This document shows, one piece after another, positions 32,811 through 42,634 of a stretch of 64,000 nt of DNA (the stretch's first letter is position 1; each line of letters begins with the position of its first letter). The position numbers and the translations under genes are program-made. The stretch is from an uncultured beta proteobacterium. Its GTDB lineage: Bacteria; Pseudomonadota; Gammaproteobacteria; Burkholderiales; Burkholderiaceae_C. The stretch covers positions 1 through 64,000 of the forward strand of contig CAIMZI010000030.1 of the NCBI GenBank assembly GCA_903845935.1. Direction: 5' to 3'. The notes under the pieces were generated by a model. That model searched no databases and had not been told where the DNA came from. It was given only the letters and a program-made list of their open reading frames with translations.

Positions 32811-34970
32811 ATGAAGTTTTCAGCAGGAATGGTCACTAGCGTTTGTCTGGGCGCCGCACTGGCAGCATGTGGAGGTAGTGGTGGTGTGGCCACAGCACCT
32901 ATGGCACCCACCCGCACCATCATCATGGTATGGGACGGCTTGCGGCCCGATTCGGTCAATGCGACCGACACGCCCAATCTGTACGCGCTGCGTCAGTCCG
33001 GCGTGAATTTCACCGACAACCATTCGACCTATCCCACCTTCACGATGATGAATGGTTCGTCGTTTGCTACCGGCTCCTACCCCAAGACCAGCGGCTTTTA
33101 CGGCAACACCTTCTGGACACCGCCCCAGGGCGCCGCCAACACCATCCCGGTCGGAAATTCTGCTGGTGGCGCTGCCGCACCTGCCAATTACCAGGCGCCG
33201 GTATTCACCGAGGACTACCAGATCCTCACCACGCTCAACACCTATTACGGTAGCCAGTTGCTGCTGGTGAAAACCTTGTTTGCCACAGCCCAAAGCGCCG
33301 GCCTGACCACTGCCACCATCGGCAAGAGCGGCGCCGCCTACATCCAGGACCTGGGCCGTGGCGGCTACTTCCTGGACGAGAACACCGTGATGCCGCGCAG
33401 CCTGGTGACCGAGCTGCAAACGGCCGGCTTCTCCCTGCCGGCCAACACCGTCAATGGCTATTCGGGTGTAGACGCCGTGACGCTGGCTTCTACCAATGGC
33501 AGCCCGACCAACAAGTCCGGTTACATCACCTTCAACACCACGGCCTTTGATACAGCAGTGCCCCCCACCATTGCGATTGCCGCACGCGATTCCTCCGACA
33601 CCACGCAAGGTGCGCCTGAGAACGCGGCCAACAAGTACATGATGTCGGTGTACACGCAGTACATCCTGCCGATCAAGAAGCCCATGCTGTCGCTGATCTG
33701 GTTTCGCACACCCGACAATGTGGAACACGGCTACGGTCCGGGTGCCGCCAACATGCTGGCAGGCCTGCGCTCACAGGACGCGCGTCTGGGTGAGCTGATC
33801 ACCGCGCTGCGTGCCAATGGCATGGATAGCTCTACCAACATCATCGTCGTCTCCGATCATGGCCATTCCAGCGTCTCGGGGCCCACTGCCACCTATCCCC
33901 TGCGCTTGATCACGGCCTCCACCACCTTGCCCAACGGCGCGTTGATCAATGGCTCGACCAGCGGTACATCGACAGCGTCGATTGGTGCCATCGACAATAC
34001 CAACGGCTATTCGTTCTCGGGCGATGTGCGCTCGGCCGACTTGCTGACCTACCGTGGTTTCAAGGCCTATGATGGTTCCGGTTGCGCGACTTCGGCCATG
34101 ATCGGCTTGAACGCCACCGGCTCGCCGACCCAGGCGGTGAAGGTGGACGACGCATTAGGCACCCTGTGCGGTGCCGCCAGTACCAAGTACCAGGCGATCA
34201 GCTCCAGCTTGCCCACACCGGTGGCCAGCTTCAAGGTACCGGCTCCGGGCAGTCTGCCGGCCAATGCCATTGTGGTGGCAGCCAATGGCGGCTCCGACTA
34301 TTTCTATGTGCCCAGCCATGACGCCACCACGGTCAAGAATTTGGTGAAGTTCCTGCAGCAACGCCAGGAATTTGGCGCGATCTTTGTCGACAGCCGCTAT
34401 GGCACGCTGCCCGGCACCCTGGGCCTGGCGCAGGTCAATCTGGAAAATACCAGCCGCCGCGACAATGGCCAACCCGATGTGGTGGTCAGCATGAGCTGGG
34501 ATGACACGGTCAAGATCCAAGGCATGAGCGGCATCGAGTTTGAGAGCCTCGGCGGCCAGCGCGGCATGCATGGCAGCTTTGGAACAACGGATGTGCACAA
34601 CACCTTGATCGCCAATGGACCTTCCTTCCAGTCCGCCAAGACCATTGCCAACCCGACCGGCAATGTGGACGTGGCGCCCACCGTGGCCTATCTGCTCGGA
34701 CAGTCCATGCCCCAGGCCGACGGACGCGTGATCAACGAGGCCTTGAACACGCCCGCCAGCACCTCCACTGCGACGGTTGGTTCATCGATCGTGGCTTCGG
34801 CCACGGCCGCCACCGCTCTGACCTTTGAAACCCTGACCGACCAAACCGGCGCCACTGCCGACACCAGCCTCACCGCAGGCACCTACAGCATCAACCTGGC
34901 CGTGAAGGACCTGACCGTGGACGGCAAGACCTATCGCTATTTTGATTACGCCAAGGCCGTGCGCAAGTGA
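32811..34970 (+). CDS. Type I phosphodiesterase / nucleotide pyrophosphatase lipoprotein
   Basis: A 719-aa alkaline-phosphatase-superfamily protein. A lipobox (LAACGG) predicts outer- or inner-membrane lipoprotein. Early metal and nucleophile motifs are visible: MVWDGLRPDSV, STYPTFTMMNGSSFATG (Thr nucleophile) and later VVSDHGHSS and GMHGSFG metal-binding His/Asp. The family cleaves phosphodiesters and nucleotide pyrophosphates, freeing phosphorylated products for further phosphatases. It is longer than typical NPP enzymes (about 400-450 aa) because of Ala/Thr/Ser-rich insertions. Upstream lies a Pho box and downstream a small exported protein. Confidence 0.82.
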   Translation: MKFSAGMVTSVCLGAALAACGGSGGVATAPMAPTRTIIMVWDGLRPDSVNATDTPNLYALRQSGVNFTDNHSTYPTFTMMNGSSFATGSYPKTSGFYGNTFWTPPQGAANTIPVGNSAGGAAAPANYQAPVFTEDYQILTTLNTYYGSQLLLVKTLFATAQSAGLTTATIGKSGAAYIQDLGRGGYFLDENTVMPRSLVTELQTAGFSLPANTVNGYSGVDAVTLASTNGSPTNKSGYITFNTTAFDTAVPPTIAIAARDSSDTTQGAPENAANKYMMSVYTQYILPIKKPMLSLIWFRTPDNVEHGYGPGAANMLAGLRSQDARLGELITALRANGMDSSTNIIVVSDHGHSSVSGPTATYPLRLITASTTLPNGALINGSTSGTSTASIGAIDNTNGYSFSGDVRSADLLTYRGFKAYDGSGCATSAMIGLNATGSPTQAVKVDDALGTLCGAASTKYQAISSSLPTPVASFKVPAPGSLPANAIVVAANGGSDYFYVPSHDATTVKNLVKFLQQRQEFGAIFVDSRYGTLPGTLGLAQVNLENTSRRDNGQPDVVVSMSWDDTVKIQGMSGIEFESLGGQRGMHGSFGTTDVHNTLIANGPSFQSAKTIANPTGNVDVAPTVAYLLGQSMPQADGRVINEALNTPASTSTATVGSSIVASATAATALTFETLTDQTGATADTSLTAGTYSINLAVKDLTVDGKTYRYFDYAKAVRK

Positions 34971-35008
34971 GCAGTTCGCTTCCATTCGTGACAACAAAGC
35001 AGTCTCTT

Positions 35009-35692
35009 ATGTTTAAAAAGTCAGACCGGGTCGGTCATGCCATTCGCAGCATGCTGCTGCTGGCCTTGGCCGGCCTGGGTGCCAACAGCCATGCCAAGAC
35101 CACCGACAAGCCCCTGGGCTTTGAGGCGGCCTTTGGCGAAAAAGGGCAACCGGCAAACCAGCACTACACCACTACATTCCGTTCGGACGGGGCGGCACAC
35201 ACGTTGGAGGTTTGGCGTTTAAACGATGTGCGCCTGAAGCGTGTGACCGATGGCGCGCTGGAGGTCTATGTGGAGCGAAAGTCCGGTGAACCGGAATTCC
35301 AGATGACGGTGCTGGACGTCAAGAAGCGCTTGATGACGCAAATTGATCGCACCCATCTGTACCGCATTGGAAACTTCACCGACTGGTTTGATCTGGCCCA
35401 CGGTATCAAGCATCCCTTGGGTGAGTACCAACTGGCCAAGGGCAAGAAACCGGACGGCGTGCCCGCTGCCCTGGATGCCTGCGACTGGTTCGATCTGACA
35501 CAGGCTGGCAAGACCAGCCATATTTGCTGGAGCGGAAAAAGCAAGCTGCCGCTGCTGATCAGTGCGCAGGATGGTCAGCTGCTGTGGCAGGTGACGCAAT
35601 TGGATCGCAAACCATTAGACAAAAAGACCTTCGCCATCCATGACGAAGGCTTTGTCCGCAATGATGCCAACCAGGACATGGAACACGACTGA
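35009..35692 (+). CDS. Exported hypothetical protein next to the phosphodiesterase
   Basis: A 227-aa protein with signal peptide (AIRSMLLLALAGLGANSHA). The mature part is beta-rich and contains VDGxx-free segments such as TLEVWRLNDVRLKRVTDG, FTDWFDLAHGIKHPLGEYQL and two Cys (ALDACDWF, SHICWSG). I do not recognise the family. It starts 38 bp after the phosphodiesterase stop on the same strand, so it likely shares the Pho-controlled transcript and may act as a periplasmic partner. ATG at 35009 is favoured by the signal peptide. Confidence 0.65.
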   Translation: MFKKSDRVGHAIRSMLLLALAGLGANSHAKTTDKPLGFEAAFGEKGQPANQHYTTTFRSDGAAHTLEVWRLNDVRLKRVTDGALEVYVERKSGEPEFQMTVLDVKKRLMTQIDRTHLYRIGNFTDWFDLAHGIKHPLGEYQLAKGKKPDGVPAALDACDWFDLTQAGKTSHICWSGKSKLPLLISAQDGQLLWQVTQLDRKPLDKKTFAIHDEGFVRNDANQDMEHD

Positions 35693-35704
35693 GGCCGAAC
35701 CTGC

Positions 35705-36253
35705 TCAGCCCTTGAGGCAAGCCACTTGGCCCATCAGCGCCTCTAGCTCGGACAGCGCGTCGGCGGAAAACCAGCCGACGCGCTTGCCGGTATCGTCCCA
35801 AGTGCGCAACTGCTGCGCGTCCAGCGCATAGGGATTGACCTGAAAGCGCACACATTCCTCCATTGACAGGGGTCCGCCCTGCAGCGCCAGACTGCGCAGC
35901 GAATCTTCCGACAGGCGCTCGCGGTACTGCGAGAAGGTGGCAACCAGATAGCGCTTGGCCTGCACATGTAGGCGAACCGGCTCGGCCACGACCGGACCCC
36001 AGATCGCGGCCAGCACATTGGCACCGGTATGCTCGTGACTGTCGTCCAGGCCTTGCAGGGTCGGTGTGCCGCGCAGATCGCTCAGCAGGTGGCCGATGTC
36101 GTGCAGCCAGCTTGCCAGTTGCAGAGCCGGAGTGGCGCCGGCCTGCAGTGCCAACTGCCCGCACTGCCAGCCGTGGGCAATTTGCGAAATGCCTTCACCT
36201 TCATAGGCCAACTCGCCCTTGCTGCGGAACAGCTCCAAAATTGCTTGCTTCAT
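35705..36253 (-). CDS. phnZ: PhnZ-like HD-domain phosphonate oxygenase
   Basis: A 182-aa HD-domain protein of the phosphonate-linked family. Residues seen: Tyr17 and Glu20 in LAYEGEG (the substrate-gating Y-x-x-E of PhnZ), His27, His51-Asp52 in WLHDIGH, SHEHTGA, and the AKRYLVATFSQY and LQGGPLS segments also found in PhnZ. PhnZ uses a mixed-valent di-iron site to split (R)-1-hydroxy-2-aminoethylphosphonate into glycine and phosphate. Its usual partner PhnY (2-oxoglutarate dioxygenase) is absent from the window, so preformed hydroxy-AEP may be the substrate. It has its own Pho box facing away from phnC. Confidence 0.7.
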   Translation of the reverse strand: MKQAILELFRSKGELAYEGEGISQIAHGWQCGQLALQAGATPALQLASWLHDIGHLLSDLRGTPTLQGLDDSHEHTGANVLAAIWGPVVAEPVRLHVQAKRYLVATFSQYRERLSEDSLRSLALQGGPLSMEECVRFQVNPYALDAQQLRTWDDTGKRVGWFSADALSELEALMGQVACLKG

Positions 36254-36275
36254 GGGGCCATGGTCGGTGATCGCC

Positions 36276-36293
36276 GTGAAGCGCTGATGACAG
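36276..36293 (-). promoter_or_regulatory. Pho box upstream of the phnZ-like gene
   Basis: Minus strand CTGTCAT-CAGC-GCTTCAC, first half perfect, period 11, ending 23 bp before the ATG at 36253. Confidence 0.75.
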
Positions 36294-36320
36294 CGGCCCA
36301 TGCCGATTCACGCCGTGCAA

Positions 36321-36349
36321 GCTTCACGCCGCTGTCATCAAGCATTCAC
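36321..36349 (+). promoter_or_regulatory. Three-repeat Pho box upstream of phnC
   Basis: GCTTCAC, CTGTCAT and CATTCAC follow each other at exact 11-bp steps with spacers GCCG and CAAG. The middle 7-mer is a perfect consensus. It ends 23 bp before ATG 36372 and lies back to back with the phnZ box. Confidence 0.8.
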
Positions 36350-36371
36350 GGGCAGACACGAAGATGTCGCC

Positions 36372-37217
36372 ATGCAGCCGCAAGCCCATCCCGCCATCCG
36401 CATTGTCAATGCCAGCAAGTCGTTCAACCGGCGTGCCAAGGCCTTGGACCACATCAGTGCCACCGTGCAGCGGGGTGAGTGTGTGGGACTGCTGGGCGCA
36501 TCGGGTTCGGGGAAATCCACGCTCTTGCGAAGCATCTGCGGCCTGGAGCGCCTGGATGGCAAGAGCAGCAGTGTGGAGCTGTTTGGTCAGACGCTGCAGA
36601 GCGGCGGCGTGTTGAGCCCGAACATCCGTGACCTGCGGCGCCAGACCGGAATTATTTTTCAGCAGTTCAATTTGGTGGGTCGCATGAATGTGCTCTCCAA
36701 TGTGCTGAGCGGCCTGCTGCCGCGCATGCCGCTGTGGCGGTCCTTGAGCGGTCGCTTCAGTGCGGACGAACAACTGCAGGCCTTGCAGGCACTGGAATCG
36801 GTGGGCTTGGCCGATTACGCCTTTCAACGCGCCTCCACGCTTTCTGGTGGGCAGCAGCAGCGCGCTGCCGTGGCCCGCGCCCTGTTGCAAGGCGCACGCA
36901 TTTTGCTAGCCGATGAGCCGGTGTCCTCGCTGGATCCGGAAACTGCCAGACGCGTGATGGACCTGATGCACCACCTCAACCGAAGCCAAGGCATGACCCT
37001 GGTGGTGAGCCTGCACAACGTGGCCATGGCGCGGCGCTACTGCGATCGCATCATTGCGCTGCGCGCCGGTGAACTGGTGTTTGACGGCTCCCCCATGGAG
37101 CTCGATGACAGCAAGTTGCGCCACCTGTATGGCGCCAGCACCGAAGAGCTGCTGATGGACCACAACCCGCTAGATGCCCCGCCGCAGATACCGCCCAGGC
37201 AGGTCCTGGCTGCCTGA
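36372..37217 (+). CDS. phnC: Phosphonate ABC transporter, ATPase
   Basis: A 281-aa ABC ATPase with Walker A GASGSGKST, Q loop FQQFNLVGR, signature LSGGQQQR, Walker B ILLADEPVSSLD and H loop SLHNV. The FQQFNLVGRMNVLSNVLSG region is typical of PhnC, the ATPase driving phosphonate uptake through PhnE with PhnD as binding protein. The start at 36372 is chosen since the frame reaching 36300 would include the Pho box. First gene of the phn operon. Confidence 0.92.
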   Translation: MQPQAHPAIRIVNASKSFNRRAKALDHISATVQRGECVGLLGASGSGKSTLLRSICGLERLDGKSSSVELFGQTLQSGGVLSPNIRDLRRQTGIIFQQFNLVGRMNVLSNVLSGLLPRMPLWRSLSGRFSADEQLQALQALESVGLADYAFQRASTLSGGQQQRAAVARALLQGARILLADEPVSSLDPETARRVMDLMHHLNRSQGMTLVVSLHNVAMARRYCDRIIALRAGELVFDGSPMELDDSKLRHLYGASTEELLMDHNPLDAPPQIPPRQVLAA

Positions 37218-37241
37218 TCTTTTATTTTTTTGGAGTCCCCT

Positions 37242-38189
37242 ATGAAACCGTTTCACGTACTCACCGCCACTGCTCTGGCACTGGCCAGCCTGGCTGCCAG
37301 CGCCCAGGAAATCAACTTCGGCATCATCGCCACCGACTCTGCCAGCGTCGAGCGCGAGCGTTGGGAGCCGCTGTTTCGCGACATGGAAAAGAAGACTGGC
37401 TTGACGATCAAGGCCTTCTACGCTCCCGACTACGCTGGTGTGGTCGAAGCCATGCGTTTCAACAAGGTGCAAGTGGCTTGGTACGGTAACAAGGCCGCCA
37501 TCGACGCGGTGGACCGCTCCAGCGGCGAAGTCTTTGCCCAGGTGAAAAAGGCCGACGGCTCGCTGGGCTACTACTCGCTGCTGATCACGCAAAAAGACAG
37601 CCTCTACAACAACCTGAATGACGTGTTGAAGAACAGCAAGTCCATCAACTTCGGTATGGGCGACCCCGGCTCCACCAGCGGCTTCCTGGTGCCTAGCTAT
37701 TACGTTTTTGCCCAGAATAAGGTCGACTCGCGCACCGCCTTCAAGACCATTCGCAACGCCAGCCACGGCGCCAACATCCAGGCCGTGTTGGCACGCCAAC
37801 TCGACGTGGCAACCAATAACACCGAAGAGACCGACAAGCTCGAAGCCACCAAGCCCGAAGTCGCCAAGGAACTGAAGATCATCTGGAAGAGCCCGCTGAT
37901 CCCCAATGATCCCCTGGTGTGGCGTAAGGATTTGGACGCCGGCGTCAAGGCCAAACTCAAAGGCTTTTTGTTGGCCTACGGTCAGACCGATTCCGACAAG
38001 GCCGTGCTGAAGAATATTTATAACTACAGCGGCTTCAAGGAATCGAGCAACGAACAACTCGTTCCCATTCGCCAGCTGGAACTGTTCAAGGACCGCCGCA
38101 AGGTGGAGAACGACGAGCAATACAGCGCCGAAGAAAAGGCCAAGCTGATCGCCGAGATCGACAAGAAGCTGGCTGCGTTGAACAAATAA
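37242..38189 (+). CDS. phnD: Phosphonate ABC transporter, periplasmic binding protein
   Basis: A 315-aa binding protein with signal peptide ([16 protein letters not shown]), then [19 protein letters not shown], the [20 protein letters not shown] segment and [20 protein letters not shown], where Ser/Thr residues hold the phosphonate group in PhnD. GGAG precedes the ATG at 37242 with good spacing. It captures 2-aminoethylphosphonate and similar compounds for PhnCE. Confidence 0.92.
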   Translation: MKPFHVLTATALALASLAASAQEINFGIIATDSASVERERWEPLFRDMEKKTGLTIKAFYAPDYAGVVEAMRFNKVQVAWYGNKAAIDAVDRSSGEVFAQVKKADGSLGYYSLLITQKDSLYNNLNDVLKNSKSINFGMGDPGSTSGFLVPSYYVFAQNKVDSRTAFKTIRNASHGANIQAVLARQLDVATNNTEETDKLEATKPEVAKELKIIWKSPLIPNDPLVWRKDLDAGVKAKLKGFLLAYGQTDSDKAVLKNIYNYSGFKESSNEQLVPIRQLELFKDRRKVENDEQYSAEEKAKLIAEIDKKLAALNK

Positions 38190-38217
38190 ATTTACTGCTG
38201 TCACACAGTTGCTGCCC

Positions 38218-39030
38218 ATGCCTGTCACCGCCGCCTCTCCTCAATTACAAAGCCTGTTGAACCAGGCCGCTGGCAGTCGCAGCGGCTGGCGCACACAGCT
38301 GGGTTGGGTGCTGGTTCTGGCGGTGCTGGCCTGGGCCTGGCAGGGCGCAGAAATGCGTCCGCTTGATTTGATAAGGGACGCGGGCAATATGGGCACCTTT
38401 GCCCGCGACTTTTTTCCGCCCGATTTCCATGATTGGCGCATCTATCTGCATGAGATGGTGGTCACCCTGCACATTGCCATTTGGGGCACGGTGCTGGCCA
38501 TTGTGGCGGCCGTTCCGCTGGGCCTCTTAAGCGCGCATAACGTGGCGCCGGTCTGGGTCTACCAGCCAGTGCGCCGCATCATGGATGCCTGCCGCGCCAT
38601 CAACGAGATGGTGTTTGCCATGCTGTTTATCGTGGCCGTCGGCCTGGGCCCGTTTGCCGGTGTGCTGGCCTTGTTTATTCACACAACGGGCACGCTGGCC
38701 AAGCTGTTTGCTGAGGCCGTGGAGGCCATAGACCCGCGTCCGGTGGAAGGCATACGCGCCACCGGTGCTCACAAACTGGCCGAAATTGCCTATGGCGTTA
38801 TTCCGCAGGTCATGCCCTTGTGGCTGTCGTATTCCCTGTACCGCTTCGAGTCGAATGTGCGCTCCGCCTCGGTGGTCGGCATGGTCGGTGCCGGTGGCAT
38901 TGGCGTGGTGCTGTACGAGGTGATTCGCAGCTTTGAATATGCGCAGACCTGTGCCGTGCTCTTGATGCTGGTGGTGACGGTCACGCTGATCGATGTGTTC
39001 TCGGCATGGCTGCGCCAGCGCTTCATCTAG
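38218..39030 (+). CDS. phnE: Phosphonate ABC transporter, permease
   Basis: A 270-aa inner-membrane permease of the BPD type with about six helices ([52 protein letters not shown]) and the EAA-loop region [38 protein letters not shown] is typical of PhnE. The ATG at 38218 is used rather than an upstream TTG. Its 3' end overlaps the next gene by 25 bp, showing tight coupling of transport with catabolism. Confidence 0.92.
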   Translation: MPVTAASPQLQSLLNQAAGSRSGWRTQLGWVLVLAVLAWAWQGAEMRPLDLIRDAGNMGTFARDFFPPDFHDWRIYLHEMVVTLHIAIWGTVLAIVAAVPLGLLSAHNVAPVWVYQPVRRIMDACRAINEMVFAMLFIVAVGLGPFAGVLALFIHTTGTLAKLFAEAVEAIDPRPVEGIRATGAHKLAEIAYGVIPQVMPLWLSYSLYRFESNVRSASVVGMVGAGGIGVVLYEVIRSFEYAQTCAVLLMLVVTVTLIDVFSAWLRQRFI

Positions 39031-40094
39031 CCTGGGCCAACCCGGTACGCATCCATTGGGGTGCGGGTTGCTTTCAGGAACTCGCTTTGCACGCGCCGGT
39101 AGTGGTGCTGGCCGACCGTGCCGCGCTGAGTTACGAGAACGAAACCCTGCTGCTGGAGCGGCTGGGCCAGCACTGCAAGGCCTGGAGCTGGTTTCAGGGC
39201 GGACTGGCCACAGTGGCGCTGGCGCAAACCCTGGGCGAGGAACTCTGGCCGGTGCTGCGCCAACATCCAGATGCCACCGTGCTGGCCATTGGTGGCGGCA
39301 GCACGCTGGATCTGGCCAAGGTGATTCGCTACCGAATGGACGAGTCACAGGCTGCACCCGACCGCTGGCGCAGCAACACCCTGCCTTCGCCGGTACAACG
39401 CCATCCGTTGTGGCTGGTGCCGACTACGGCCGGAACCGGCAGTGAAGTGACGCGCTGGGCCACGCTGTGGGACACAGAAATTGAAGTCCCGGCCAAGCTG
39501 TCCTGGGCGCCTGCGGAGGGTTATGCCGAGCAGGCCTGGGTGGACCCGGAACTCAGCCACAGCTGCCCGCTTCGTCAAAGCCGCGACTGTGCGCTCGACA
39601 GCCTGGCGCACGCGCTGGAGTCGCTCTGGAACCGCAATAGCAATCCCATCACCGAGGCCCTGGCGCTGGACGCTGCGCGTCTGGTGATTGCGATGTTGCC
39701 CGTGCTGCTGGAGCAGCCCGGCAACCGCCAAGCCCGCAGCGCCCTGGCACGTGCCAGCCTGCTGGCAGGCATGGCCATGGCGCACACGCAGACGGCGCTG
39801 GCCCATGCGCTGTCTTACGAACTTACGCTAAAGGAGCAGACGCCGCATGGAGAAGCCTGTGCCGTCTGGTTGCCCATGGTGTGGGCGTTGGCACTGGTCC
39901 CAAGCCCTGGCTGCGACGCCGCCTTGGCGCGCGTCTTTAACGTGCCAGCAGCCGAGGGCGTTCAGTGCTTGCGTATCTGGCTGGAGCGCTTGGGCATTGT
40001 CCCGCGCGACCTGCTTGACAGCGCCGCCGGGCGTGCCACGCTAGATCAGGAAATGCGGTCTGCCCGCGGAAGGAATTTCATTGCAAGCCCTTAA
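39006..40094 (+). CDS. Phosphonate-associated iron-containing alcohol dehydrogenase
   Basis: A 362-aa group III metal alcohol dehydrogenase. The NAD-binding [10 protein letters not shown] and [15 protein letters not shown] are present, and metal-ligand regions [27 protein letters not shown] and TPHGEAC carry the expected His residues. This matches the Fe-ADH subgroup found in phosphonate operons; a likely role is interconversion of phosphonoacetaldehyde and its alcohol or related substrates. It is embedded between phnE and the FAD oxidoreductase with overlaps on both sides. Confidence 0.8.
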   Translation: MAAPALHLAWANPVRIHWGAGCFQELALHAPVVVLADRAALSYENETLLLERLGQHCKAWSWFQGGLATVALAQTLGEELWPVLRQHPDATVLAIGGGSTLDLAKVIRYRMDESQAAPDRWRSNTLPSPVQRHPLWLVPTTAGTGSEVTRWATLWDTEIEVPAKLSWAPAEGYAEQAWVDPELSHSCPLRQSRDCALDSLAHALESLWNRNSNPITEALALDAARLVIAMLPVLLEQPGNRQARSALARASLLAGMAMAHTQTALAHALSYELTLKEQTPHGEACAVWLPMVWALALVPSPGCDAALARVFNVPAAEGVQCLRIWLERLGIVPRDLLDSAAGRATLDQEMRSARGRNFIASP

Positions 40095-41223
40095 CAAAGC
40101 CGACAGCAAGACCGATGTGATCGTGGTGGGCGCCGGCATTGTCGGCCTGGCCTGTGCCCTGGTGGCGGTGGAGCAGGGCTTGAGCGTGGTGGTGGTGGAG
40201 CGCGAGACCGTTTGCACCGGTGCCTCCATTCGCAATTTCGGCTTTGTTACCGTCACCGGCCAGGGCAGCGGAGCCACCTGGAGGCGTGCGCGCCGCTCGC
40301 GTGACATCTGGGCGCATATTGCACCGCAGGCCGGCATTGCGGTGGAACACACCGGCCTGTATGTGCTGGCCCAACGCGCCGAGGCCACCGCGGTTTTGCG
40401 TGAGCTGCTGCTGACCGAAGAGGGTGCGGCCCTGACCTGGCTGGCCCCCGACAGGCTGCGCCGGCAAGCGCCGCACCTGGCCCATGCCCATATCCAGGGT
40501 GCGCTGTACAGCCCGCATGAACTGCGCGTCGAAGCCCGTTTTGCGATCGAGAAGCTGCGCCTGTGGTTGGCCTCGCGCGGTGTGCGTTTCCACATGGGTC
40601 AAGCGGTGCAAAAGGTGGAGTCCGGGTTGGTGCATCTGGATGGGCGCGAGCTGCGCGCCGAGCGCATCGTGGTCTGCCCAGGAGCAGACCTGAAGAGTCT
40701 GTTCCCGCAGGCGTTCACAAAATACAAGACCCAGCTGTGCCAGCTGCAGATGCTGCGCATTCGCCCGCCCCGTGCTTACCAGTTGGGCGCTGCCGTCATG
40801 AGCGACCTGAGCCTAGTGCGTTACCGGGGCTTCTACGAGCTGCCCGGTGGCCAGCGGCTGGAAGACCGCTTGCGCCAGGAAGTGCCGCGCGCGCTGCAGC
40901 ACGGAATCCATTTGATCGTGGTGCAAGGCTCGGACGGTAGCCTGGTGGTGGGCGACTCCCACCAGTACGGCGAGGCCATCCCGCCCTTTGTACCGGCCGA
41001 GGCCGAGGAGCTAATTCTGGCCGAGATGCAGCGCATGCTGTGCCTGGGCCATTACCAGGTGGAAGAGCGCTGGACCGGCATCTACCCTAGCGGCAGCCAG
41101 GATGCGTTTTTTGAAACCGTGTTGCCCGATGTGCAGTTGCTGAGCGTAACCAGCGGCACCGGCATGAGCACGGCCTTTGCGTTGGCGGAAGAATGCCTGA
41201 TGGGCGAAAGGATAGCGACATGA
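40081..41223 (+). CDS. FAD-dependent oxidoreductase of phosphonate operons
   Basis: A 380-aa DAO-family flavoprotein with the N-terminal Rossmann motif VVGAGIVGLACALVA, ERETVCTGASIRNFGFVT and a C-terminal GIYPSGSQD...TSGTGMSTAFALAEE region for FAD. The SIRNFG signature and gene order fit the recurrent phosphonate FAD enzymes (PbfC/PbfD type) that oxidise N-methyl-AEP, and sometimes AEP, directly to phosphonoacetaldehyde. The start is a TTG overlapping the previous stop. It would feed PhnX encoded next with an ATGA overlap. Confidence 0.78.
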   Translation: MQALNKADSKTDVIVVGAGIVGLACALVAVEQGLSVVVVERETVCTGASIRNFGFVTVTGQGSGATWRRARRSRDIWAHIAPQAGIAVEHTGLYVLAQRAEATAVLRELLLTEEGAALTWLAPDRLRRQAPHLAHAHIQGALYSPHELRVEARFAIEKLRLWLASRGVRFHMGQAVQKVESGLVHLDGRELRAERIVVCPGADLKSLFPQAFTKYKTQLCQLQMLRIRPPRAYQLGAAVMSDLSLVRYRGFYELPGGQRLEDRLRQEVPRALQHGIHLIVVQGSDGSLVVGDSHQYGEAIPPFVPAEAEELILAEMQRMLCLGHYQVEERWTGIYPSGSQDAFFETVLPDVQLLSVTSGTGMSTAFALAEECLMGERIAT

Positions 41224-42032
41224 GTACTTCAGCGATTCGGGCCGTGGTGTTTGACTGGGCCGGCACCATTGTGGACTTTGGCAGCCTGGCGCCCATGGGC
41301 GCCTTTGTGCGCCTGTTCGCCAAGCATGGCATTAGCATCAGCATCACTCAGGCGCGCGTGCCCATGGGCCTGCCCAAGCTGGCGCATATAGCAGCGCTGG
41401 GCGCCATGCCCGAGATTGCAACGCAGTGGCAGCTGATCAAGGGCCGCAGCTTTTCAGTCCAGGATGCCGACGCCCTGTTAAAGGAATTTGTGCCCCTGAG
41501 TGCTGCCAGCGCGATGGAACACAGCGACTTCATACCCGGATTTCTGGACAGCTATGCCTGGCTGCAGGCGCAGGGCATCGGCGTGGCTACCACCACCGGC
41601 TATACCCGTTTCATTATGGAGCCGCTGATTGCCAAGGCCGCAGCGGCCGGCTTCACTCCGGCGCGCACCATCTGCTGCGATGACGTGGCGCATAGCCGCC
41701 CCAGCCCCCTGGGCATGCAGGAATGCATGGCGGCGCTGGGGCTCACAGGCCAAAGTTCTGCCGTGGTCAAGGTTGACGACACCGCGCCGGGTTTGCAGGA
41801 AGGCCTCAACGCGGGCTGTTGGACCGTGGGAGTGGCGGCCAGCGGTAATGCCCTGGGCTGGAGCTGGGACCAATGGGTGCATGCCAGCGAGGACGAGCGC
41901 GAGCATGCCCTGGTCGATGCCCGTGCAGCCTTGCGTTCTGCCGGTGCCCATGAGGTGATCGACAGCGTGGCCGATTTGCGCGTGGCCCTGGCCGCCATTG
42001 AGGCGCGCGTAGCTGCGGGCGAGACGCCCTGA
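41220..42032 (+). CDS. phnX: Phosphonoacetaldehyde hydrolase
   Basis: A 270-aa HAD-superfamily enzyme splitting phosphonoacetaldehyde into acetaldehyde and phosphate. Seen: nucleophile Asp in VVFDWAGTIVDFGS, the Schiff-base Lys in RVPMGLPKLAHI, TTTGYTR, and CCDDVAHSRPSPLGM with VVKVDDTAPGLQEGLNAGCW. Length is normal. The ATG overlaps the FAD gene stop (ATGA). Together with PhnW or the FAD enzyme it completes AEP breakdown. Confidence 0.93.
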   Translation: MSTSAIRAVVFDWAGTIVDFGSLAPMGAFVRLFAKHGISISITQARVPMGLPKLAHIAALGAMPEIATQWQLIKGRSFSVQDADALLKEFVPLSAASAMEHSDFIPGFLDSYAWLQAQGIGVATTTGYTRFIMEPLIAKAAAAGFTPARTICCDDVAHSRPSPLGMQECMAALGLTGQSSAVVKVDDTAPGLQEGLNAGCWTVGVAASGNALGWSWDQWVHASEDEREHALVDARAALRSAGAHEVIDSVADLRVALAAIEARVAAGETP

Positions 42033-42088
42033 GGCAGGCGCCCACAGGCCTTGGGCATGGCCGCGGATCAGCTGCACAATCCCATCCC

Positions 42089-42544
42089 ATGCATATCAAT
42101 CCGGATCATTTCCTGCAGACCGAGCATGGGCGTATCGTCACGCCGCAGCGCAACACCTTGGCGTGGGAAAAGTCCTTCCATTTGCTCAAAAATGCATTGC
42201 AGCTTGCCGGTTCTGAGACTCGGGTCTATGTGATGGTGGGAGCGCAGGGCTCGGGAAAGAGTAGCTGGGTAAAAGCCAATGCGCTGGCGCACGTCATTTT
42301 CTTTGACGCCATACTGGTCAAGCGCAGCGAGCGCCTGCCCATTATTCTGGCGGCCAAGGCTCAGGGTGTGGCGATCACAGCCGTTTGGCTTCGCACACCA
42401 CTTGCCATCTGTATCGCCAGAAATGCCGCCAGGCCAGCCGATGAAAGGGTGTCGGAGCAAGCCATTTGCAATGTGTACGCTGCCATTGAACCCCCAGACC
42501 TGAGCGAGGGTTTTGATGAAATTCTTGCGAGCGACTGCTTTTGA
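42089..42544 (+). CDS. Small P-loop kinase-like ATPase
   Basis: A 151-aa protein with Walker A VMVGAQGSGKSSWVK, a DAILVKRSER stretch and VAITAVWLRTPLAICIARNA, which is the layout of polynucleotide-kinase / zeta-toxin-like P-loop NTPases (a phosphate-binding loop, then a lid with Arg). Substrate unknown. It follows phnX by 56 bp on the same strand, but nothing in it is phosphonate-specific. Confidence 0.6.
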   Translation: MHINPDHFLQTEHGRIVTPQRNTLAWEKSFHLLKNALQLAGSETRVYVMVGAQGSGKSSWVKANALAHVIFFDAILVKRSERLPIILAAKAQGVAITAVWLRTPLAICIARNAARPADERVSEQAICNVYAAIEPPDLSEGFDEILASDCF

Positions 42545-42634
42545 CTTGGTAAGTCTGGCCATTGTTGCCCAGGCCCAGGCCAAGCGCATCGACGCCCTGG
42601 CGCCGGAGACGCTGCAGGTTTTAAGATCGGCGGG

